Of a stretch of DNA of 26,971 nucleotides, positions 22,276-26,971 are shown in pieces. Source of the stretch: Acetobacteraceae bacterium (GTDB lineage Bacteria; Pseudomonadota; Alphaproteobacteria; Zavarziniales; Zavarziniaceae); assembly GCA_947379865.1 (NCBI GenBank), contig CANCOY010000052.1:1-26971 (forward strand), written 5' to 3'. The translations under genes and the position numbers were made by a program. The notes beneath the pieces are model-generated. The model saw only the letters and a list, made by a program, of their open reading frames with translations. It did not search any database and was not told the DNA's origin. Each line of letters begins with the position of its first letter. The first letter of the stretch is position 1.

Positions 22276-23214
22276 ATGGGTGGTGGGACGCAGGGTTTCG
22301 AGACGCCGATCGCGCTGCGCGGCCCGTTGCGCCAACCGCGCCAGATGCTGGCCGATCAGGAATATGGCGGCCATGCCTCGATCCACGACGATGCCATGGC
22401 GGAAAAGCTGGGCTTTCGCGCTGGCCCCATCGAAGGCCCCACACATTTCAGCCTCTTTCCGCCCTTGCTGGCCCAGATCTGGGGCAAGGCCTGGTTCGAG
22501 CGCGGCTGCCTCTCGGCCCATTACCAGAACATGGTTGTGGAAGGGGAAGAGACCCGCGCGTTTGTTGAAATCCCTGCGCCCGGCGCCACCTCCACCCGGG
22601 CCTGGGTTGAGAAGGCCGATGGAACCCCCGTGCTGGAGGCCAGTGCCAGCCTTGGACCGGCCCATGGCACAACCCTGTTGGAAACAAGGCTTGCGGCCCT
22701 GCGCCCGCCAGGGCCATTGCTGATCCTGGAAGACCTGCGTCTGGGCATGACGGGCAAGGCGGATGAGCCTGTCCAGATGGCCGCGGATCAGCACATGGGT
22801 CTGCTCTACCCGTTCAGCCTCAACCAGAAGCTTGCCGCCATCACGGAACCCTCGGCCTGGTATTCGGACGCGGACGCCTCCCCCTGGGGTCGGCCCATCA
22901 TCCCCCTGGAGATGGTCAGTGTGCTGGCAGAGTATTCCAGCGCCAAGGCTGGTTTCCCGGTGAAGGGGCCGGCGGTGGGGCTGTTTGCCGATCAGGAAAT
23001 CCGCATGCTCGATGGGCCGCTGTTTGTGGGGGAGGAGTATATCCTGCGTCGTGAAATCGCGGCCCTGTCGGACAGCCGGCGTACGGAATCCTATTGGGTG
23101 AGAACCCGCATCTTCGATGCCACGGGCAAGCGCCAGCTGGCCGAAATGCTGCTCAACCACGCCAGCCTCAAGGAGTCCTTTGCAGGCTATGCTGCGGCCT
23201 CAGGCAAGGCATAA
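22276..23214 (+). CDS. MaoC-like hotdog-fold protein, probable acyl-CoA hydratase relative
   Basis: This 312-aa protein has an N-terminal hotdog half with DDAMAEKLGFRAGPIEGPTH (38-57), the hydratase-2-like pattern in which an Asp/His dyad and a following small-residue turn form the active site. A second half follows with RPIIPLEMVSVLAEYSS, FADQEIRMLDGPLFVGEEYI and a terminal TRIFDATGKRQLAEMLLNHA strand. The length fits a double-hotdog. Whether it hydrates enoyl-CoA or only binds acyl-CoA is unclear, because the canonical D-x5-H spacing of R-hydratases is not exact (HDD rather than N-x-x-H). The ATG at 22276 has GGGAGG 5 nt upstream. It would act on CoA thioesters made by the ligase at the end of the cluster. 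Confidence 0.75.
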   Translation: MGGGTQGFETPIALRGPLRQPRQMLADQEYGGHASIHDDAMAEKLGFRAGPIEGPTHFSLFPPLLAQIWGKAWFERGCLSAHYQNMVVEGEETRAFVEIPAPGATSTRAWVEKADGTPVLEASASLGPAHGTTLLETRLAALRPPGPLLILEDLRLGMTGKADEPVQMAADQHMGLLYPFSLNQKLAAITEPSAWYSDADASPWGRPIIPLEMVSVLAEYSSAKAGFPVKGPAVGLFADQEIRMLDGPLFVGEEYILRREIAALSDSRRTESYWVRTRIFDATGKRQLAEMLLNHASLKESFAGYAAASGKA

Positions 23215-23273
23215 TCGTTACACGATCCCGGCAGCGCGCGGGAAGGGGCCACGGCCCCGTTTCAGGGGAAGAC

Positions 23274-23870
23274 ATGACCATGAGCGATGACACCACGATT
23301 ACCCAGGCCCGCTTCAGTGCCATGACCGACGGCACGGCCGAGGACTGGCAGGTAATTGCCCGCACGGCAGGGGCCGACCGCGCCCATCATGTTGACCGGG
23401 TGCTGGCCCACCTGCGCATGCTCGACAATGACCAGGGCGGCTATGCCGTTGACCGGCTTGAACATTCGCTGCAGACGGCCACCCGCGCCCACAAGGATGG
23501 CCGCGACGAGGAATATGTCGTCTGCGCCCTGTTGCACGACATTGGTGACATCCTGCTGCCGTCCTCACATGCCGATCTCGCGGCAACCCTGCTGAAGCCC
23601 TATGTTTCGGAAGCCAACCACTGGATGGTGGAAAAGCATGGTATCTTCCAGGGCTATTACTTCTTCCACTACCTGGGCCTTGATCGCGATATGCGCGAGC
23701 AGTATCGCGGCCACCCCCATTTCGAATACTGCGCCCAGTTCTGCCATCTCTATGACCAGAACAGCTTTGATCCAAACTTCGAATCCATGCCCCTCGAGGC
23801 CTTCGAGCCCATGGTGCGCTCGGTCATGAACGTGCCCCGCCAGTCGATCTACATGCGCCCCAGGGACTGA
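23274..23870 (+). CDS. HD-domain protein with PhnZ/MIOX-type diiron ligand set
   Basis: This 198-aa soluble protein has the HD fold. The visible candidate metal ligands are H64 (RLEHSLQ), H88 and D89 (ALLHDIGD), H99 (SSHADLAATLL), H122 (EKHGIFQ) and D161 (LYDQNSFD). These are the six positions used by the mixed-valence diiron oxygenases PhnZ and myo-inositol oxygenase. The segment DQGGYAVDRLEHSLQ aligns ungapped with the corresponding PhnZ stretch as I remember it, including LEHSLQ. The PhnZ lid residues Tyr24 and Glu27 are replaced by Gln54 and Tyr57, so the substrate should differ. A simple phosphohydrolase is the alternative. The start at 23274 has AGGGGAAG just upstream; ATG 23280 is also possible. 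It sits between the hotdog and ligase genes. Confidence 0.8.
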   Translation: MTMSDDTTITQARFSAMTDGTAEDWQVIARTAGADRAHHVDRVLAHLRMLDNDQGGYAVDRLEHSLQTATRAHKDGRDEEYVVCALLHDIGDILLPSSHADLAATLLKPYVSEANHWMVEKHGIFQGYYFFHYLGLDRDMREQYRGHPHFEYCAQFCHLYDQNSFDPNFESMPLEAFEPMVRSVMNVPRQSIYMRPRD

Positions 23871-23894
23871 AGGGCAACGCACAAGGCAGGGTTG

Positions 23895-23919
23895 GCCGGA
23901 GCGGCAAAAGCCGCCCGGC
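23895..23919 (+). other. bulged hairpin before acyl-CoA ligase
   Basis: GCCGG (23895-23899), bulged A, then GCGGC (23901-23905) pair with GCCGC (23910-23914) and CCGGC (23915-23919) around an AAAA loop. It lies 27 nt before the ligase ATG, with a GGGGGG run between. It may set the relative expression of the ligase or be an RNA processing point. Confidence 0.45.
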
Positions 23920-23946
23920 GGGGGGAAACACATATGGAAAACAGAC

Positions 23947-25632
23947 ATGACCAGAGATGAGGCCATTGCCCAACTGACAGCCCATGGGCAGCCCTATGAG
24001 CTAGGCGACCTGAATATCCACGGCGCCAACTCCCGGGTGTTCGTCAACGCGCCACCCACCTTGCGCGACCTCTTTGCCACCGCCGTAAGCGACAAGACCT
24101 TCATCGTCTTCGAGGCGGAACGGCTCAGCTTTGCCCAAACCCAGGCCCAGGCCGCCCGCCTTGCCCATGTCCTGCAGACGCACTATGGCGTCACCAAGGG
24201 CGACCGGATCGCCATTTCCATGCGGAATTTTCCGGAATGGATCCTGGCCTTTACCGCAGCCACAGCCATTGGGGCGATTGCGGTTGCCATGAACGCCCTG
24301 TGGCAACCAGATGAGATGGCCTATGGGCTGACCAACTGTGGCGCCAGGGTCCTGTTCGCCGATCAGGAACGACTGGACCGGCTGGCCCGCTGCGCGCCCC
24401 TGCCGGGGCTTGACGTTATTGCCGTGCGTGCCACCACTGTGCCCGCAGGCGCGGCCCGCTTTGAGGACCTGCTTGGCCCGGTACCCGACATGGCCATGCC
24501 CATGGTTGATGTGCAGCCCGATGATCCGGCCACCATCTTCTATACGTCCGGCTCCACCGGGCACCCCAAGGGCGTGGTTTCCAGTCATCGCAACATCATT
24601 TCGGCCCTGCTTTCCTGGGAGCTTGATGCCCAGGCCGCCGTGATGGCCGAGGGGGTTGAGCCGCCGCCGCCCAGTGACGAGCCGGCGGCCCTTCTGGCGG
24701 TGCCGCTGTTTCATGTCACCGGCTCGCACGCGGTCTATCTCCAGTCCTATCGTGCCCAGCGCAAGCTGGTGTGCATGTACAAATGGGACCCGGAACAGGC
24801 GGCTGGCATCATCGAGCAGGAGCGGATTACCGCCTTTGTGGCGCCCGCCGCCATGACCGGTGATCTGGTGCGGGTAGCGCGCGCCATGAACCGCGATCTT
24901 GCCAGCCTGGTGGCCGTGGGTGGTGGCGGTGCGCCGCGTGCGCCGGAGCAGGTGCGCCAGATCGATGCCTCCTTTGCCAAGGCAGCGCCGATCACCGGCT
25001 GGGGCATGACCGAAACCAATGCCATTGGCACCGGCATCGGTGGCGCCGACTATCTGGCCCATGCCGCCAGTTCTGGCCGCTGCTCTGCCGTGCTGCAGCT
25101 GAAGGTGGTCGACCCTGAAGGGGCGGCCGTGCCCGTGGGCGAACGGGGAGAGCTGCTGGTGCGGGGAACGTCGGTGTTTGCCGGCTACTGGAACCGGCCA
25201 GAGGTGAACGCCGAAGTCTTTGTGGACGGATGGTTCCGCACGGGCGACGTCGCCACCATCGATGCCGAGGGCTATCTCTACATTGTCGACAGGATCAAGG
25301 ACCTGATCATTCGCGGTGGCGAGAACATCGGCTGTGGCCAGGTGGAGGCGGCCCTGCTGATGCATCCTGATGTGTTCGAGGCTGCCGTCTATGCCGTGCC
25401 GGATGAGCGTCTGGGCGAGGAAGTTGGTGCCACGGTGCATGGCGCCGCAACGCTTGATACCGAGGCCTTGCGCGCCTTCCTCCAGGGCCACCTCGCACGC
25501 TTTGAAGTGCCGCGCTACATCCTGACCTCGGCCGATCCGTTGCCGCGCACGGCATCGGGCAAGGTGCTGAAACGCCAGCTGCGCGACGAAGCACTGGTCA
25601 CTCTGGGCCAGGGGACCGCCGCCCCGGCCTGA
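23947..25632 (+). CDS. AMP-dependent acyl-CoA synthetase/ligase
   Basis: This 561-aa class I adenylate-forming enzyme activates a carboxylic acid to its CoA thioester via an acyl-AMP. The P-loop is YTSGSTGHPKG (199-209), then GWGMTETNAIG (motif A5), GWFRTGDVATIDAEGYLYIV (A7), DRIKDLIIRGGENIG (A8), and the C-terminal catalytic lysine K539 in PRTASGKVLKRQLR (A10). This fits medium/long-chain or aromatic acid ligases; the acid cannot be named. No signal peptide. The ATG at 23947 has only a modest ribosome site; an ATG at 23934 leads to a quick stop. It is the last gene of the cluster and a strong terminator follows. It plausibly supplies substrate to the kinase and hotdog proteins. Confidence 0.93.
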   Translation: MTRDEAIAQLTAHGQPYELGDLNIHGANSRVFVNAPPTLRDLFATAVSDKTFIVFEAERLSFAQTQAQAARLAHVLQTHYGVTKGDRIAISMRNFPEWILAFTAATAIGAIAVAMNALWQPDEMAYGLTNCGARVLFADQERLDRLARCAPLPGLDVIAVRATTVPAGAARFEDLLGPVPDMAMPMVDVQPDDPATIFYTSGSTGHPKGVVSSHRNIISALLSWELDAQAAVMAEGVEPPPPSDEPAALLAVPLFHVTGSHAVYLQSYRAQRKLVCMYKWDPEQAAGIIEQERITAFVAPAAMTGDLVRVARAMNRDLASLVAVGGGGAPRAPEQVRQIDASFAKAAPITGWGMTETNAIGTGIGGADYLAHAASSGRCSAVLQLKVVDPEGAAVPVGERGELLVRGTSVFAGYWNRPEVNAEVFVDGWFRTGDVATIDAEGYLYIVDRIKDLIIRGGENIGCGQVEAALLMHPDVFEAAVYAVPDERLGEEVGATVHGAATLDTEALRAFLQGHLARFEVPRYILTSADPLPRTASGKVLKRQLRDEALVTLGQGTAAPA

Positions 25633-25670
25633 GGCACGGGCAATATCAGGTCTTCAGCAGAAAAACCAAT

Positions 25671-25713
25671 GAAGGCCGCGACACTTCCCTGAAGGGCCAG
25701 TGTTGCGGCCTTC
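25671..25713 (+). terminator. terminator of the acyl-CoA cluster
   Basis: GAAGGCCGC (25671-25679) then ACACT (25681-25685) pair with AGTGT (25699-25703) then GCGGCCTTC (25705-25713), with one G/T opposition between the two segments. A small CCCT/AGGG hairpin sits in the loop. It is followed by TTCATGTTT, a broken T-run. It lies about 40 nt after the ligase stop. Confidence 0.75.
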
Positions 25714-25943
25714 TTCATGTTTAAAATGTATTCTCACAGCAAAGCAGCGATCATTGGTTGATTGGCACCCAACGCATTCCGTTTTGTGGCCGTTTTCCTG
25801 TCAAATCCATCCAATGTCATTTGAATGCCGAGGAATTTTGCCCTAGCTTGCCTCTTGAAATTCAATCCCGGGTCTGAGTATTCCTGCGCCTGCTTGCAGC
25901 GTGCATGGGATGGCTTGGCCTCGTTTGCCAAGAGAACATGCTC
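25714..25943. other. leader region of the ion-channel gene
   Basis: AT-richer region with no gene. It contains a perfect palindrome TTGAA-A-TTCAA (25855-25865) within a possible TTGAAA -35 element; a matching -10 (TATTCC near 25879) is poor. I see nothing else that can be named. Confidence 0.35.
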
Positions 25944-26971
25944 ATGAATGCTCCCACCCTGCTTCAGCGTTTCCGCTATGCCTTCGACAATTCCATGTCC
26001 AAGGGAACGCCGGCCCTGGTTGGCTGGCTGGGTGCGGCAACCATTCTGCTGATCCTGGTCTACGCGGTCCCCATGTGGGCCAGCGGCTTTGCTTCGGGGG
26101 TGGCCGACGATATCGGTGTGCCGAAGCTGATGTGGATGGGCCTCATGCGCACCCTTGACCCGGGTACCATGGGTGGTGACGCGGGGCCCTGGGCCTATCT
26201 GTTTGGCAATCTCTTCATCACCGTGGGCGGAATTTTCGTCGTATCCGCCCTGATCGGTATTCTGAACTCCGGGCTGGAGGCGCAACTTGAGCGGCTCCGC
26301 AAGGGGCGGTCCATGGTGATCGAAAAGGATCACACCGTCATCCTTGGCTGGTCGCCGGCTGTCTTTACCATCCTTGGCGAACTCTCCATTGCCCAGCGGG
26401 ACCGTGCCAATGCCTGCATTGTCGTGCTTGCCGACAAGGACAAGGTCGAGATGGAAGACGAGATCAAGGAACGCGTCGACATGGGCAAGGTGCGTGTCGT
26501 TTGCCGTTCAGGTTCCCCACATGACCCGCTGCTCCTAGATATGGTTCGCGTGCAGAGTAGCCGTTCGATCGTCATCCCCTCCCTGGAGATGAAGGATGCC
26601 GATATCGAGGTCATCAAGACCCTGCTTGCGCTGTGTAATAGCCCCAACCGGCGCACAGAGCCCTATCACATCGTTGCCGAAATACAGGAACCCCGGAACG
26701 TCGGCATTGCCCGCATGGTCGGCGGATCAGAGGTTGAGCTTATCCTGGCGGGTGACCTGATTTCGCGCATCACGGTGCAGACCTGCCGGCAGAATGGCCT
26801 CTCGGTCATCCATACCGAATTGCTGGATTTTGATGGTGCAGAAATCTATTTTGCCGACGCGGCCCCGGTTGTGGGCAAGACCTTTGGCGAGGCACTTTTC
26901 TCCTACCGCACGTCGTCGCTGCTGGGCCTGTCGCGCGCCGGCAAATCGGCGGTTCTGCCAGCGCTCGATAC
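25944..26971 (+). CDS. CASTOR/POLLUX-related ion channel with RCK-like domain (truncated by window edge)
   Basis: The open frame runs from ATG 25944 to the window end (342 codons visible). The start reads MNAPTLLQRFRYAFDNSMSK. A first transmembrane helix spans about 25-48 (LVGWLGAATILLILVYAVPM), a pore-like segment follows at about 70-85, and the second helix is about 92-112 (NLFITVGGIFVVSALIGI). A cytoplasmic nucleotide-binding regulator-of-conductance-like domain starts with HTVILGWSPAVFTILGEL and continues with ACIVVLADKDKVEMEDEI and VRVVCRSGSPHDPLLLDMV. This is the layout of bacterial homologues of plant CASTOR/POLLUX channels. It probably conducts cations (K+ or Ca2+) across the inner membrane. 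AAGAGA 8 nt upstream fits the 25944 start better than ATG 25938. The C-terminus is not visible. Confidence 0.88.
   Translation, partial: MNAPTLLQRFRYAFDNSMSKGTPALVGWLGAATILLILVYAVPMWASGFASGVADDIGVPKLMWMGLMRTLDPGTMGGDAGPWAYLFGNLFITVGGIFVVSALIGILNSGLEAQLERLRKGRSMVIEKDHTVILGWSPAVFTILGELSIAQRDRANACIVVLADKDKVEMEDEIKERVDMGKVRVVCRSGSPHDPLLLDMVRVQSSRSIVIPSLEMKDADIEVIKTLLALCNSPNRRTEPYHIVAEIQEPRNVGIARMVGGSEVELILAGDLISRITVQTCRQNGLSVIHTELLDFDGAEIYFADAAPVVGKTFGEALFSYRTSSLLGLSRAGKSAVLPALD

Overview
The window is GC-rich chromosomal DNA from a bacterium, most likely an alphaproteobacterium of the Rhodospirillales type. I infer this from the gene order alaC-like aminotransferase, hom, glpX, recJ, from the class I PHA synthase, and from a lipoprotein carrying a 'FPNLATVP'-type motif. 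The genus cannot be fixed from the sequence. All calls come from reading the sequence and recalled family knowledge; no database search was run.

Left part (1-4400): the 5' end of an IS630-type transposase lies at the edge, followed by a SAM-dependent methyltransferase with an extra C-terminal beta-rich domain. Next come two tandem paralogues (350 aa each) made of a signal peptide, a PDZ domain and nine acidic DxDxDG calcium-type loops. Each has its own copy of a conserved promoter-like block and its own terminator. This is the most accessory-looking stretch.

Middle (4400-13260): an endonuclease/exonuclease/phosphatase-family hydrolase; a polar amino acid ABC importer lacking its ATPase (binding protein plus HisQ- and HisM-like permeases); a MAPEG-family membrane protein; a small secreted protein; and argC behind two nested stem-loops. 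Then comes a minus-strand pair, a class I PHA synthase translationally coupled to a DsbA/kappa-GST-type isomerase, and a divergent proline/alanine-rich lipoprotein.

Core block (13378-19027): aminotransferase, homoserine dehydrogenase (the two overlap), class II fructose-1,6-bisphosphatase and RecJ exonuclease, then tRNA-Glu(TTC) with its terminator.

Right part (19400-25713): a six-gene, same-strand cluster that looks like an acyl-CoA/hydroxy-acid catabolic operon. It encodes a DUF7064-like protein, an APH-fold kinase, a small helical partner, a MaoC-like hotdog protein, an HD-domain protein with a complete PhnZ/MIOX-type diiron ligand set, and an acyl-CoA ligase. A promoter with an embedded perfect palindrome precedes it and a strong terminator closes it. 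The HD-domain protein and the LvaAB-like kinase/partner pair make this cluster the best candidate for an undescribed pathway. The window ends inside a CASTOR/POLLUX-type ion-channel gene.

Several intergenic gaps hold long, near-perfect stem-loops without U-tracts, which seems to be a habit of this genome.
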